A stretch of DNA of 64,000 nucleotides from JANXAZ01 sp964504655 (GCA_964504655.1 CAZDFD010000007.1:26574-90573), one strand, 5' to 3'. Shown: positions 9,094 to 18,454, counted from the first letter of the stretch. Numbers and translations: made by a program. Notes: a model not told the origin generated them from the sequence alone.

Positions 9094-9144
9094 GCGACAT
9101 CCAGCTCCCAAAGCTGGCGCTCTACCAGGCTGAGCTACGCCCCG
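9068..9144 (-). tRNA. tRNA-Pro (anticodon TGG)
   Basis: A 77-base cloverleaf on the minus strand. The acceptor arms are CGGGGCG and CGCCCCG, followed by discriminator A and an encoded CCA end. The D-arm reads GCTCAGCCTGGTAGAGC. The anticodon stem CCAGC/GCTGG encloses loop TTTGGGA, with anticodon TGG. The T-arm has GTTCAAATC. It directly abuts, and may overlap, the start of livF downstream. Confidence 0.95.
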
Positions 9145-9667
9145 GCGAGCCACGATGTAGGCGATCGGCGGGGGGCCTGCAATCGCGGGGCGCCGCCGGG
9201 TCCCGTAGGTGCCGACCCGATGCCCTGACGGCCTGCCGCGGATCACCGGCGAGGTTGGCACGCACCTGCGATGCCCCGCTCGGGCCTTCATGAACGCAGG
9301 AGTCTCCGCACGAGCCTCCAGGAGGTCCATCCTCGAGGGTGGCTGCGGCCACGGTCTCGGCGAACGGCGGATCGGCTCCTGTCCGGCCTGCCGGTCGACC
9401 GGAATGGATGGCTCGAGCTGCACCCTCGGCGCCCGTGGGCAGCTTCGCCGGCCCGACCGCGGCGCCCGTCTACGGCGAGCCGAGCGAGAGGTCCCGGTGC
9501 GGTCACGGCGGCCTCGCGCCGTCGAATTCATCATCGGAGCCCGCGCGGCCCACCTCGACGCGGCCGCCCCTAGCCTCGGGATCGCCGGGGCGCTCGCTTC
9601 CCGAATTCCCGAGCCGCCCGAGACCGTGGCACGCGGGAGGAGGCCGCTCGTGACCCTCCATCCGCGG
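9145..9667. other. Region without a recognisable gene between tRNA-Pro and the first scaffold gap
   Basis: About 520 bases in which several frames are open, but none gives a protein I recognise or has a convincing start. The composition is high GC without clear coding structure. The part from 9503 to 9667 could hold the 3' end of the GNAT gene if the gap is only a collapsed overlap, because that minus-strand frame is then open to a stop at 9503. Confidence 0.5.
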
Positions 9668-9767
9668 NNNNNNNNNNNNNNNNNNNNNNNNNNNNNNNNN
9701 NNNNNNNNNNNNNNNNNNNNNNNNNNNNNNNNNNNNNNNNNNNNNNNNNNNNNNNNNNNNNNNNNNN
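9668..9767. other. Scaffold gap (100 N) flanked by an identical 38-bp sequence
   Basis: Exactly 100 N. The 38 bases before it (9630-9667) are identical to the 38 bases after it (9768-9805). This is the pattern of two contig ends that overlap but were not merged. If so, the real molecule has one copy and no gap. Confidence 0.9.
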
Positions 9768-10306
9768 CACGCGGGAGGAGGCCGCTCGTGACCCTCCATC
9801 CGCGGGCCTGTCTCGACTCGCGAGCCGTCGTAGCGGCGGAGCTCGCCTGCAGCCGACGCCCTCGGTCCGCCCCCGAGGCAGCGCCACTGCAAGCGACCCG
9901 GGTCCTCGCCGGGCATCACGATCGATGGTGGTACGACCTCGAAGCCGAAGCGCCTGTAGTAGTCGCGATCGCCCACCAGGAACACGAGGTCCCAGCCCAG
10001 ATCGGCCGCGCGAGCCAGGCTCTCGAACACGAGCGCGCGTCCGATGCCCACGGCGCGACGGGTCGGATCCGTCGCGACCGGCCCCAAGAGCAGGGCAGGC
10101 TCGTGATCGAGCCGAACCGGCCAGTAGCGGATCGTCCCGACGAGCCGACCGGCCTCCTCGGCCACGAGGCAGAGCTCGCTCACGCGTGGTATGTGTCCTC
10201 GATAACGGTACGAGATCTTGGCGTGCCGGTCGGGACCGAACGCCGCGTCGAGGAGGGTCTCGACGGAGGCCCCGTCGTCGGGCCGTTCGTTCCGGATCAG
10301 GAGCAT
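9768..10306 (-). CDS. GNAT-family N-acetyltransferase, 3' end at a scaffold gap
   Basis: ATG at 10306 opens a frame whose first 150 or so residues are a GNAT domain. It starts MLLIRNERPDDGASVETLLDAAFG. Later it has GPVATDPTRRAVGIGRALV as the acetyl-CoA binding motif A and DLVFLVGDRDYYRRFGFEV as motif B, like YhbS-type acetyltransferases. The C-terminal part is low in similarity and runs into the N gap. If the duplicated 38 bases are merged the frame stays in phase and ends at 9503, giving about 221 residues. That is longer than usual for this family, with an Arg/Gly-rich tail. The substrate is unknown. Confidence 0.7.
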
Positions 10307-10494
10307 GGGTGCCGTGCCGCGAAGCAGGAGGGCGGATCGACCGCCGCTCTGGCCGAGCTCCGCGAGACGAAGGCGCTCGGCTCAGGGCGTCGGCCACGCA
10401 GTCGGGTGTCGACCCCGTCGTCGATCCCGCGCGTAGCCTGCCGATTCCTGCAGCCCGAGCATGACCCGTGCCCCTACCAGCGGACGGGCGCCTG

Positions 10495-11055
10495 TCAAGA
10501 CGAGAGGCTCGTGTCGGCCGACCGGTCCGTGGCGGGGTTGAACACGGTCACCAGTGGCCCGGAGCGACCCGCGAGCTCGAGGCTTCGTCGGAGCACCCAC
10601 TGAACGGTGGGGAAGGCGAGGTCGGCCCAGGGGATGTCGGTCCATTCGACCAACCGCACTTCGAGGCTCTCCGCGCCGGCCGCGATGTCCGGATCGAGCA
10701 GCTTGGCCCGATAGAGAAGCTGAACCTGTTCCACGCGAGGTACGCTGTAGACGGCGAGGAGGCCGTCGATCGCGATGCGGGCCCCGGCCTCCTCCCGGGC
10801 CTCCCGGAGCGCGCCCTCCTCGGCCGTCTCGCCCAATTCCAGGAACCCCGCCGGGATCGTCCAGAAGCCGGCACGCGGCTCGATGGCGCGACGGCAGAGC
10901 AGCAGCCTGTCGAGCCAGGTGCAGACGGCACCGACCACGATCTTGGGGTTGCGGTAGTGCACGATGCCGCAAGCCCCGCAGACGTGGCGGTCCCGGTCGT
11001 CTCCAGGGGGGCGCTGGACCTCGAGCGTGCCGCCGCAGGCGCTGCAGTACCGCAT
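10495..11055 (-). CDS. Nudix hydrolase with N-terminal zinc ribbon
   Basis: A 186-residue protein. Residues 1-35 hold a CxxC...CxxC zinc ribbon (YCSACGG and VCGACG) followed by HYRNPKIVVGAV. The Nudix box runs from GFLELGE to REAREEAG near residues 70-92, with the expected Gly, Glu and REUxEE positions. The ATG at 11055 is preferred over a GTG 9 bases upstream because AGGTGA lies at a good distance. Zinc-ribbon Nudix enzymes hydrolyse ADP-ribose, NADH or related nucleoside diphosphates in the cytosol; the substrate is unresolved. It starts 9 bases after the DUF1192 gene, so the two probably share a transcript. Confidence 0.85.
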   Translation of the reverse strand: MRYCSACGGTLEVQRPPGDDRDRHVCGACGIVHYRNPKIVVGAVCTWLDRLLLCRRAIEPRAGFWTIPAGFLELGETAEEGALREAREEAGARIAIDGLLAVYSVPRVEQVQLLYRAKLLDPDIAAGAESLEVRLVEWTDIPWADLAFPTVQWVLRRSLELAGRSGPLVTVFNPATDRSADTSLSS

Positions 11056-11064
11056 CGGGCTCAC

Positions 11065-11265
11065 CTACTCTCGCCGATCGGGGCGTGCAGCGAAGAGGGC
11101 CTCTGCTGCGCTTCGGATCGATTCCCTGCGTGAGAGCTCGGCCTCGACGCGGCCGATCTCGCTCCGGAGCGCTTCTCGGTACTCGGCGAGATCGGTCACC
11201 GACAGCCCCTCGAGTGGCCGCGGCAGTGCCGGGACCTGCTTGGGGCGAGACTGCTCCTCCTCCAC
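11065..11265 (-). CDS. DUF1192 family small protein
   Basis: A 66-residue acidic and helical protein. The core LSVTDLAEYREALRSEI followed by GRVEAELSRRE and a C-terminal AEALF matches DUF1192, a short coiled-coil family found mainly in Alphaproteobacteria. The GTG at 11265 is chosen because GGGGAGGA stands 4 bases upstream; longer forms would need starts without a ribosome binding site. The function of the family is unknown. It lies immediately upstream of the Nudix gene. Confidence 0.78.
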   Translation of the reverse strand: MEEEQSRPKQVPALPRPLEGLSVTDLAEYREALRSEIGRVEAELSRRESIRSAAEALFAARPDRRE

Positions 11266-11392
11266 GCCGTCCTCCCCAGACCGGCAGATCACCATCAGGC
11301 AGGCGAGCGGAATCAAGCCGAAAGCCTCTGGACTTGACAAGCCCGCGACCGCCTTGGCACCTCGCTGCTGACAGGAACGGAGTCGTGGCGCC

Positions 11393-11875
11393 GTGAGCGA
11401 GCGGGCGATTCGCTACTTTCCCGTATCCTGGGAGCAGCTGCACCGCGACGCCAAGGCTCTTGCCTGGCGCTTGGCCGACCTCGGCCCGTTCGAGCGGATC
11501 ATCGCGGTGACACGCGGCGGGTTGGTGCCAGCGCACATCATCGCCCGGGAGCTCGACATTCGCGTCATCGACACGATCTGCGTGAGCTCCTACGACGAGA
11601 CCTCGCAGCGCGAAGCCGTCGTTCTCAAGTCCGTTGCCGGTAACGGGCGCAACTGTCTGATCGTGGACGATCTGGTCGACACCGGCGCCACCGGGCGGAT
11701 CGTCCGGGAGATGCTGCCCGAGGCGCACTTCGCGACGGTCTACGCGAAGCCTGCCGGAAGGCCGATCGTCGACACGTTCATCACGGAGGTGAGCCAGGAC
11801 ACCTGGATCCTGTTTCCGTGGGATACCGAGCCTCGCTACGCTCAGCCGATCGCCAAGGCCCGGAACGATCGCTGA
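11393..11875 (+). CDS. gpt: Xanthine-guanine phosphoribosyltransferase
   Basis: A 160-residue enzyme that converts xanthine, guanine or hypoxanthine plus PRPP to the nucleotide. It shows the Gpt N-terminus (FPVSWEQLHRDAKALAWRL), the ITRGG-like AVTRGGLVPA loop, and the PRPP-binding motif CLIVDDLVDTGAT. It ends with TWILFPWD, as in E. coli Gpt. Length is normal. The start is GTG at 11393. It diverges from the DUF1192-Nudix pair. The enzyme complements the nucleoside salvage operon further right in the window. Confidence 0.92.
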   Translation: MSERAIRYFPVSWEQLHRDAKALAWRLADLGPFERIIAVTRGGLVPAHIIARELDIRVIDTICVSSYDETSQREAVVLKSVAGNGRNCLIVDDLVDTGATGRIVREMLPEAHFATVYAKPAGRPIVDTFITEVSQDTWILFPWDTEPRYAQPIAKARNDR

Positions 11876-11901
11876 GCCCGCCGAGGCGGGACGACCATGC
11901 C

Positions 11902-13497
11902 TCAGTCGAACGCCACCGACGGCGATGTTGCGGCCAAGCGCTCGGGCGTCGCCGAGTTGGTCGGATCGTCGTCGCGTTTGGGCCTGATGCTGCGCTTGCC
12001 GGAGAAGACGGTACGCTCGGCGCGATCGTGGGCGTACAGGTCGGGCAGGAGTCGCAGGCGGCCCTCCGCATCCAAGTCCGCGGTCCGGTAGTCGAGGAAG
12101 ACCGGTACCGGATCGACCAGCTCGATTCGACGCGTGCGTCGGGTCGCGAAGGCCTGCTCCAGACGCGCGGCATCCCATCCCTGCTCGGCCAGGAGGGCCA
12201 GGGCGAGCTCCGCGGGCCTCTCCACGCGCACGCAGCCATGGCTCAGCGCCTGGTCCGCCCTGCCGAACAGACCGCGCTGAGCCGTGTCGTGGAGGTAGAC
12301 GGCGTGGTGGTTGGGGAAGACGAACTTGAACCGCCCGAGCGCGTTCTCCGGTCCCGGACGCTGGACGAGCTGCGTCCGCCCGCTCTCGGTCGTCCTCCAG
12401 ACGAACCCGGCCCGCTCCAGATAGCCCGGCTCCCGCGCCGCGCGCTCGACCACTTCCTTCACGATGCTGGGCGGCACGTACCAGGACGGGTCGAGCTCGA
12501 CGTGGCGGATCACGTCGTCGAACACCGGGGTCGGCGTCTTGTCGTCGCCCACGATGACGCGTGAGCGAAGCACGACCGAACCGTTCTCGACGAGCTTGAG
12601 CTCGAAGGCCGGGATGTTGACCTCGACGTACCGCCGCAATTCGGAGCGAGACTGCCGAACCTCGCCGCGCGCGATGTTGAGACGAAGCCGAGCGAGCTGC
12701 TGACCGATCGGCTCGTTGAGCGCCGCGAGCGTCCTGGAGCCGACAACGCCGTCGGCTGCGAGCGCGTGCCGTTCCTGAAAGCGCCGGACCGCCTGCTTCA
12801 GGGCGCTCTCGGGAGCCGCCATTCCGAGGTATTTGGCGGAGAGATCGTACGACTGGATCAGCCGCAGCGTGAGCTGGGGGCCGTCGGCGACCAGCTTGCG
12901 GCGCTGGACGGGCTCGCCACCCCCGAACTCGCCACCCTCGGGGTCGGGAGCCTCGAGCGCTGCCGGTTCGGTCCAGGACTCGAGCCGCGCTCCGACCGGC
13001 CGCCAACCCCCCATGGCCTCGATGATCGCGAGCTCGAGCGCCGCCAGCGCGAGCTCACCACCTCCGGTCGCCTGCTCGAGGACCGACATGGCGCGGCCGA
13101 CGAGCCGCGCGTCGACCGGCTCCAACGTACCGCGCCGGCGAGCGAGATAGCCGAGCCAAGCGCGACTGAGCAGGCGATCGGCGCGTCCCGCCGCCGCGGG
13201 ATCCTGGGTGACGAACCCCTGCTTCAGGCCGAACACATCTGTTCCGGACTTGGGATCGAGACGCTGCTCGCGCTCCAAAAGGGCGAGAGCGGTGCTACGC
13301 CGCGCCTCGGCACGCTCGGAGCCGGACCAGATGGTCGTCTGCTCCTGGGGATAGAGCGCGCGGAGCCCCGGCTCGGTCGCGGGGATGGAGGTCGCCTGTG
13401 GCCGGGAGGTCCCCTCGCGCCCGGTGCGTGCCTGCGCAGCCGAAGCCGCCAACACGGCGGCCAGCAGGGCGAGGCAGGCGAGCGCTGGTCTCGGCAC
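11902..13497 (-). CDS. Murein L,D-transpeptidase (YcbB/LdtD-like)
   Basis: A 531-residue secreted enzyme. A signal peptide (residues 1-23, ending SAAQA) is followed by a long YcbB-like scaffold domain. A peptidoglycan-binding repeat (AVRRFQERHALAADGVVGSRT) lies near residue 230 and the YkuD catalytic domain near 290-470. The catalytic motif is SHGCVRVE, with the expected His and Cys. Such enzymes form 3-3 crosslinks in the periplasm and attach to murein through the binding domain. It converges with gpt, 26 bases away, and is monocistronic as far as can be seen. Confidence 0.9.
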   Translation of the reverse strand: MPRPALACLALLAAVLAASAAQARTGREGTSRPQATSIPATEPGLRALYPQEQTTIWSGSERAEARRSTALALLEREQRLDPKSGTDVFGLKQGFVTQDPAAAGRADRLLSRAWLGYLARRRGTLEPVDARLVGRAMSVLEQATGGGELALAALELAIIEAMGGWRPVGARLESWTEPAALEAPDPEGGEFGGGEPVQRRKLVADGPQLTLRLIQSYDLSAKYLGMAAPESALKQAVRRFQERHALAADGVVGSRTLAALNEPIGQQLARLRLNIARGEVRQSRSELRRYVEVNIPAFELKLVENGSVVLRSRVIVGDDKTPTPVFDDVIRHVELDPSWYVPPSIVKEVVERAAREPGYLERAGFVWRTTESGRTQLVQRPGPENALGRFKFVFPNHHAVYLHDTAQRGLFGRADQALSHGCVRVERPAELALALLAEQGWDAARLEQAFATRRTRRIELVDPVPVFLDYRTADLDAEGRLRLLPDLYAHDRAERTVFSGKRSIRPKRDDDPTNSATPERLAATSPSVAFD

Positions 13498-13644
13498 CGT
13501 CGACGACTCCGGCGAATTCGCCCCGGCGAGTTAGAGTAGGCTCGGCGCGTCGCCAAGTGCACAATGGCCTCGGTCCTACCCCGGGGCGAACCCGGCGGTC
13601 CGCGGAGCCGAAGCAGCCGTCCAACGAGCGCCGGCTGGCCCGGA

Positions 13645-14265
13645 TCAGGTCACGGGAAGCATGACGTGAGTTCGATAGGCGGCTCGGGCCTGCAGCCGGT
13701 CGAACCAAGCCTCGAGATGAGGCTGCTCGGGGCGGTCGATCGGAAGGTTGCGATAGCGCCACCACGCACAACCGACCGGCACGTCCCCCATCGTCAGCCT
13801 CGACCCGGCGACGAACGGCCGGTCCGCCAGATGGTGATCGAGCACGGCCCAGATCGGGCCAAGGCGCATGGCCGATGCGCGAACCGCGTCCATGTCGCGG
13901 CGGTCGGGCGGCGTACGGATCGTTTGCCAGAACACGACCGTCATGTCGGGCATGAGGGTCGTCAGCATCCAGTCCATCCAGCGATCGGCGTGCGAGCGCC
14001 CTTCCGGGTCCACCGGCCACAGCCCTCCGGCACCGTATTTGGCGGCCAGATAGCGCACGCAGCTGTTCGATTCCCAGACGACGGTCTCCCCGTCGCGAAT
14101 GGTCGGAATCTTTCGATTCGGGTTCATCTGCCCGTACTCGACGGTATCGAGTCCACCGAAGGCTCCACCCGCATCGATCCGTTGGAACTCGAGGCCGAGC
14201 TCTCCCACGGTCCACATGACCTTCTGGACGTTGATCGAGTTCGTCCGACCCCAGATCTCGAGCAT
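13645..14265 (-). CDS. Glutathione S-transferase family protein
   Basis: A 206-residue cytosolic protein. The N-terminal thioredoxin-like domain begins LEIWGRTNSINVQKVMW and continues to GQMNPNRKIPTIRD and the WESNSCVRYLA helix, the glutathione-contacting segment. The alpha-helical domain follows from about residue 90. ATG 14265 is preceded by GGAGA; a longer frame has no good signal. It lies 43 bases downstream of an SDR gene on the same strand, suggesting a two-gene operon. The N-terminal Ser/Asn region is where the catalytic residue would lie, but the class is not assigned. Confidence 0.87.
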   Translation of the reverse strand: MLEIWGRTNSINVQKVMWTVGELGLEFQRIDAGGAFGGLDTVEYGQMNPNRKIPTIRDGETVVWESNSCVRYLAAKYGAGGLWPVDPEGRSHADRWMDWMLTTLMPDMTVVFWQTIRTPPDRRDMDAVRASAMRLGPIWAVLDHHLADRPFVAGSRLTMGDVPVGCAWWRYRNLPIDRPEQPHLEAWFDRLQARAAYRTHVMLPVT

Positions 14266-14308
14266 GCGCAATCTCCAACGGGCAACGTCCTCGTGGTCGA
14301 GCCCGCGC

Positions 14309-15064
14309 TCAGATGCAGCGTCCTCCATCGACCTCGAGGGCGACGCCGGTCAGGAACTCGGCATCGTCCGATGCCAGGAACAGCGCGGCACGCGCCACGT
14401 CGAGGGGCGTCGAAAGGCGGCCGAGCGGGACCGAGGCGCGGAACCTCTCGCGCAGCTCGGGCGTGTCACCGCCCATGAACGACGGCAGGAGCGGCGTCTC
14501 GCCTGCAACCGGGCAGAGGCAGTTGACCCGGATCTTGTGCGGCGCCAGTTCGATCGCGAGCGCCTTGGTCGCGGTGATCGCGGCGCCCTTGGAAGCATTG
14601 TACCAGACGAGGCCCGGGCGCGGTCGGATGCCGGCCGTCGACGCGGTGGTCAGGATGACGCCGCCGCCCTGCGCCCGCATGGCTGGCACGGCGTGCTTGG
14701 CGGCCCAGAACAGCGCCTTGACGTTGACCGCCATGACCCGGTCGAAATCGGCCTCGGCGACCTCCGTGCAGGGCTGATTGACGTGGGTCACGCCGGCGTT
14801 GTTGACCAGGATGTCGAGCCGGCCGAAGCGCTCGATCGCCGTCTCGATCATCCGCTTGGTGTCGTGGTCGCGGCTCACGTCGCAGGCCACCGCCACGGCG
14901 CTGCGGCGTCCGGTCACGAGCACTCCGGCGACCCGCTCGGCAGCCCGCCCGTCGATGTCGGCGATGACCACCGCGGCTCCCTCGGCGGCAAAGAGCGAAG
15001 CGATCCCCTCGCCGAACCCTTGCCCGGCGCCCGTGACGATCGCCACCTTGCCCTGCAGGCGCAT
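14309..15064 (-). CDS. SDR family NAD(P)-dependent oxidoreductase
   Basis: A 251-residue classical short-chain dehydrogenase. The cofactor motif TGAGQGFGEG is near residue 12, DIDG follows the second strand (suggesting NAD preference), and NNAG sits near 88. The catalytic Ser lies in TTASTAG and the YxxxK in WYNASKG. The C-terminus ends with FLTGVALEVDGGRCI, as in FabG-like enzymes. The substrate is unknown. It is followed closely by the GST gene. Confidence 0.9.
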   Translation of the reverse strand: MRLQGKVAIVTGAGQGFGEGIASLFAAEGAAVVIADIDGRAAERVAGVLVTGRRSAVAVACDVSRDHDTKRMIETAIERFGRLDILVNNAGVTHVNQPCTEVAEADFDRVMAVNVKALFWAAKHAVPAMRAQGGGVILTTASTAGIRPRPGLVWYNASKGAAITATKALAIELAPHKIRVNCLCPVAGETPLLPSFMGGDTPELRERFRASVPLGRLSTPLDVARAALFLASDDAEFLTGVALEVDGGRCI

Positions 15065-15185
15065 CGCTTCCTCCCCCTGCTTCCTCGACGATCAAGCCCT
15101 TCGGATGGCGCCGGTCAAGCGCTGCAGGGGCGGTTCGGGGGCGCCGTCCGGCGGACCGTTCGCAGCTTGGCCGACCTCCCGACCT

Positions 15186-16244
15186 TCAACCAGGGATCAG
15201 GCAGATCCCATGCGTGGCGAAGGTCGCGCTGGCCGCCGAACCGGGCGCCAGGGGGCGGTCGACCCCGGGATCGACCACGAACAGGTCGCCCGCCTCACTC
15301 GCGAGCTCGTACTCGATGTGGGAGCCCAGATAGGTCGCCTTGTCGACGGTGACCGGGAGGGCCGAAGGCCGCGCCGCGACCTCGAGACGCACCGCGTGCG
15401 GGCGGATCGCGAGCGTGCCCGGGCCGGGGGCGAGCCCGCGGCTCGGCAGGTCGAGACGGATCGGGCCGAGCCGCACGGTGGCCCGGCCGGCATGAATGCT
15501 CTCGATCTCGACCGGCACGAGGTTGGCCTCGCCGATGAAATCGGCGACGAACCGCGAGGCCGGCTCGTCGTAGAGCTGACGGGGAGTCCCCAGCTGCGCG
15601 ATCACCGCCTGGTTCATCACGATGATCAGGTCGGAGACGGCGAGCGCTTCGGCCTGATCGTGGGTGACGTACACGGCGGTCATCGCGAGCTTCTGCTGGA
15701 GGTCGCGGATCTCCTCGCGCACCCGGCGCCTGAGCTTGGCGTCGAGGTTGGAGAGCGGCTCGTCGAACAGCAGGACCTCGGGCTCCAGGATGATCGCACG
15801 GGCCACCGCGACCCGCTGCTGCTGCCCCCCCGACAGCTCGGCAGGCAGCCGATTTCCCAGGCCCTTCAGGCCGACGAGCTCCAGGACGGCCGCCACACGC
15901 TCCCGCACCTCGGTCTTCGGCCGGCCCGAGACGGTAAGACCGTAACCCACGTTCTCGGCCACGGTCATGTGCGGGAAGAGCGCATAGGACTGGAACACCA
16001 TAGCGACGTCGCGGGCCGTGGCCGGCAGCCGGGTGACGTCGCGCTCGCCGATCAGGATGCGGCCGGCGGTCGGGTGCTCGAGGCCGGCGATCATCCGCAG
16101 GGTCGTGGTCTTGCCGCAGCCGGACGGGCCGAGCAGGGTCACGAGCTCGCCCGCGGGGATCACGAAGCTGACGTCGCGCACCGCCACGACGCCGCCATAG
16201 TGCTTGCTCACGCCTTCGAAGCGGACGGCCGAGGGCCGTCTCAT
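15186..16244 (-). CDS. ABC transporter ATPase, PotA/FbpC family
   Basis: A 352-residue ATPase with Walker A GPSGCGKTT, Q-loop, signature LSGGQQQ, Walker B LLFDEPLSNLDA and switch VTHDQAEA. About 110 C-terminal residues form a TOBE regulatory domain containing FVADFIGEANL. ATG 16244 overlaps the permease stop by 4 bases. It is the last gene of a three-gene importer operon (binding protein, fused permease, ATPase). The family serves polyamines, Fe3+, thiamine or 2-aminoethylphosphonate; the fused permease fits the iron/phosphonate branch. Confidence 0.88.
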   Translation of the reverse strand: MRRPSAVRFEGVSKHYGGVVAVRDVSFVIPAGELVTLLGPSGCGKTTTLRMIAGLEHPTAGRILIGERDVTRLPATARDVAMVFQSYALFPHMTVAENVGYGLTVSGRPKTEVRERVAAVLELVGLKGLGNRLPAELSGGQQQRVAVARAIILEPEVLLFDEPLSNLDAKLRRRVREEIRDLQQKLAMTAVYVTHDQAEALAVSDLIIVMNQAVIAQLGTPRQLYDEPASRFVADFIGEANLVPVEIESIHAGRATVRLGPIRLDLPSRGLAPGPGTLAIRPHAVRLEVAARPSALPVTVDKATYLGSHIEYELASEAGDLFVVDPGVDRPLAPGSAASATFATHGICLIPG

Positions 16245-18454
16245 GCCGGCGCCCCGGCCACGTCCAGAGCCGGCGCCGCCCGCCGCCCCAGCCGCCGCTC
16301 ACCGACCAGCCATTGAAAGAGCAGGATAGCGAGGAGCATGACCAGGATCAGCACGCAGCTATAGGCCACCGCGAGGCCGTAGTCACCGTTCTCGACGCGG
16401 CCCAGGATGTAGGTCGTGGCCATCTCGTACCGGGCGGACACCAGAAAGACCACGGCGCTGATGGCGGTCATCGCGCGCACGAAGCTGTAGACCAGCGCCG
16501 CCAGGAGGGCCGGCCGCAACAGCGGCAGGAGGATCCGTCGCACCGTGGCGGCGTTCGACGCGCGCAGCGTGAGCGAGGCCTCGTCGAGCGAGCGGTCGAG
16601 CTGCGCCATGGCGGCGATCCCCGCCCGCACGCCCACCGGCATGTTGCGGAAGACGAAGGCCACGACGAGGACGAGGCCGGTACCGGTGATCTCGATCGGC
16701 GGCACGTTGAAGGCCAGGATGTAGGCAATGCCGATCACCGTGCCGGGGATGGCGAAGGAGAGCATCGTCGCGAACTCGAAGCTCCGCTTGAAGGCGAACT
16801 GCTGGCGGACGAGGAGCCAGCCGGTGAGCAGTCCGATGGCAGCGGTGGGCAGCGCCGCGATCGCCGCGATCGCGAGCGTGGTGCCGAAGCTGTTCCAGGC
16901 CGCTCCGGCCCAGACCAAGCCGTGCTCGCCGCGGACCACCGCGAAGGCGCGCCAGAGATGTTCGAGGGTGGGGGTGTAATCGCGTCCCCAGAACCTGACG
17001 AAGCCGCCGACCATGATCAGCCCGTAGAGGGCGAGCGTGAGGAGCGTCCAGGGAACGGCCACCGCGTAGCAGAGGCGCTCCAGCCCGCGGGTGAGCGGCA
17101 TCGGCAGGCCGCCCTCACCCTTGCCGGTCACCGTGGCGTAACTGCGCCGACCGAGCCACACCTGCTGCACCCAGAAGGCCAGGAGGGTGAACGACAGCAG
17201 GACGATGGCGAGCACGGCGGCGCGCCCGGCGTCGTGCTGCGCGCCCACCATGGCGAAGAAGATCTCGGTCGAGAGCACGTCGAAATTGCCGGACAGCACG
17301 AGCGGATTGCCGAAGTCGGCGAGGCTCTCGATGAAGCCCAAGAGGAAGGCATTGGCGAGGCCGGGTCGCATCAGCGGCAGCGACACCGTGCTGAAGGTCG
17401 TCCAGCGATCGGCGCGAAGGGTCTGCGCCGCCTCCTCGAGCGACGGGCTCACTCCCTCGACCACGCCGACGAGCACGAGGAAGGCGATGGGCGTGAAGGC
17501 CAGGGTCTGGGCGAACCAGATGCCAGGGAGGCCATAGATCCAGCGGCCCGGCTCGACACCGAGAAGTCCGGCCACGAGCTGTGTCACCGTGCCGTTCCGC
17601 CCGAACAGCAGGATGATCGCGAGCCCGATGACGAACGGGGGAGTGATGATCGGCAACAGCGTGAGCTGGCGCAGGACGCGCTTGTGCCGGAAGTCGGTGC
17701 GCACGACCAGGAGCGCGAAGGCCAGGCCCAGGAGCGTGGTCGAAAGGCCCACGAGCACCGCCAGGAACGCCGAATTCCAGGCGACCCCGCAGCGATGGTC
17801 CGACCACAGGCAGGCGAGATCCCAGATCCGTCCGTCGCCGAGCTTGGTGATGAAGAGCCAGGGGTCGACTGCACCGGCGTTGTCGCGGAACGCGCTCGTG
17901 AGCACGGTCGTGACGGGGAAGAACACGAACAGGCCCACCAGCGCGACCACCAGGGCGATCGAGGCAGCGACGAACGAATCACCCTTGACCGCGCCGCGCA
18001 ACGCGCAGCCATGGGCGAGCAGGAAGAGAAGGCTGGCGGCGACGAGGGCCCCACCGGCGCCGAGCCCGAACTGGCGTGCCCGATCGGGCAGGAGCGGCGC
18101 CGCCCACGCCAGCGACACTCCCTTGTGCGTGATCGCGAGCCCCTGAGCCGCGAGCCAGACGAGACCGAGTCCGCCCGCTGCGATCAGGACCGCCCCACGA
18201 CGGTCCCTCGGGCCGACCTGGTGGAGCGCCAGAAGGGGCGCGAGGAGAGTACCCACGAGCGGCCAGAGCCACGGCCTGCCGTGCCAGATCGCCTGGAACA
18301 GCCCCGGTGCCGCGTCACGATCGAGTGCCCACCCGGTACCCAGCCAGCCGGCCGCCAGCAGGCCATCCTCCAGCGCGTACCACGGGAGGACCGCGAACCC
18401 GACCCACCCGACGACCAGCCAGCCTGCGAGCGTCCGGTCGATGGCCCCCGCCAA
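16241..18454 (-). CDS. Fused double-domain ABC permease (FbpB/ThiP type)
   Basis: A 737-residue membrane protein with two tandem permease halves, each carrying a BPD_transp_1 domain. EAA-type loops occur twice, one with EEAAQTLRADRWTTF in the first half and one with DEASLTLRASNAATV in the second. An extra hydrophobic N-terminal part of about 200 residues contains several helices, more than E. coli FbpB-like proteins have. It starts 9 bases after the binding-protein stop and overlaps the ATPase gene. A single polypeptide replaces the usual permease pair. Confidence 0.87.
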   Translation of the reverse strand: MAGAIDRTLAGWLVVGWVGFAVLPWYALEDGLLAAGWLGTGWALDRDAAPGLFQAIWHGRPWLWPLVGTLLAPLLALHQVGPRDRRGAVLIAAGGLGLVWLAAQGLAITHKGVSLAWAAPLLPDRARQFGLGAGGALVAASLLFLLAHGCALRGAVKGDSFVAASIALVVALVGLFVFFPVTTVLTSAFRDNAGAVDPWLFITKLGDGRIWDLACLWSDHRCGVAWNSAFLAVLVGLSTTLLGLAFALLVVRTDFRHKRVLRQLTLLPIITPPFVIGLAIILLFGRNGTVTQLVAGLLGVEPGRWIYGLPGIWFAQTLAFTPIAFLVLVGVVEGVSPSLEEAAQTLRADRWTTFSTVSLPLMRPGLANAFLLGFIESLADFGNPLVLSGNFDVLSTEIFFAMVGAQHDAGRAAVLAIVLLSFTLLAFWVQQVWLGRRSYATVTGKGEGGLPMPLTRGLERLCYAVAVPWTLLTLALYGLIMVGGFVRFWGRDYTPTLEHLWRAFAVVRGEHGLVWAGAAWNSFGTTLAIAAIAALPTAAIGLLTGWLLVRQQFAFKRSFEFATMLSFAIPGTVIGIAYILAFNVPPIEITGTGLVLVVAFVFRNMPVGVRAGIAAMAQLDRSLDEASLTLRASNAATVRRILLPLLRPALLAALVYSFVRAMTAISAVVFLVSARYEMATTYILGRVENGDYGLAVAYSCVLILVMLLAILLFQWLVGERRLGRRAAPALDVAGAPA

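Noticed and set aside
9209..9660. Plus-strand gene between tRNA-Pro and the first gap
   Set aside because: No family, no ribosome site, Arg/Ser-rich translation typical of noncoding high-GC DNA.
11334..11362. Promoter with TTGACA before gpt
   Set aside because: No acceptable -10 at 16-18 bases; the hexamer alone is not enough.
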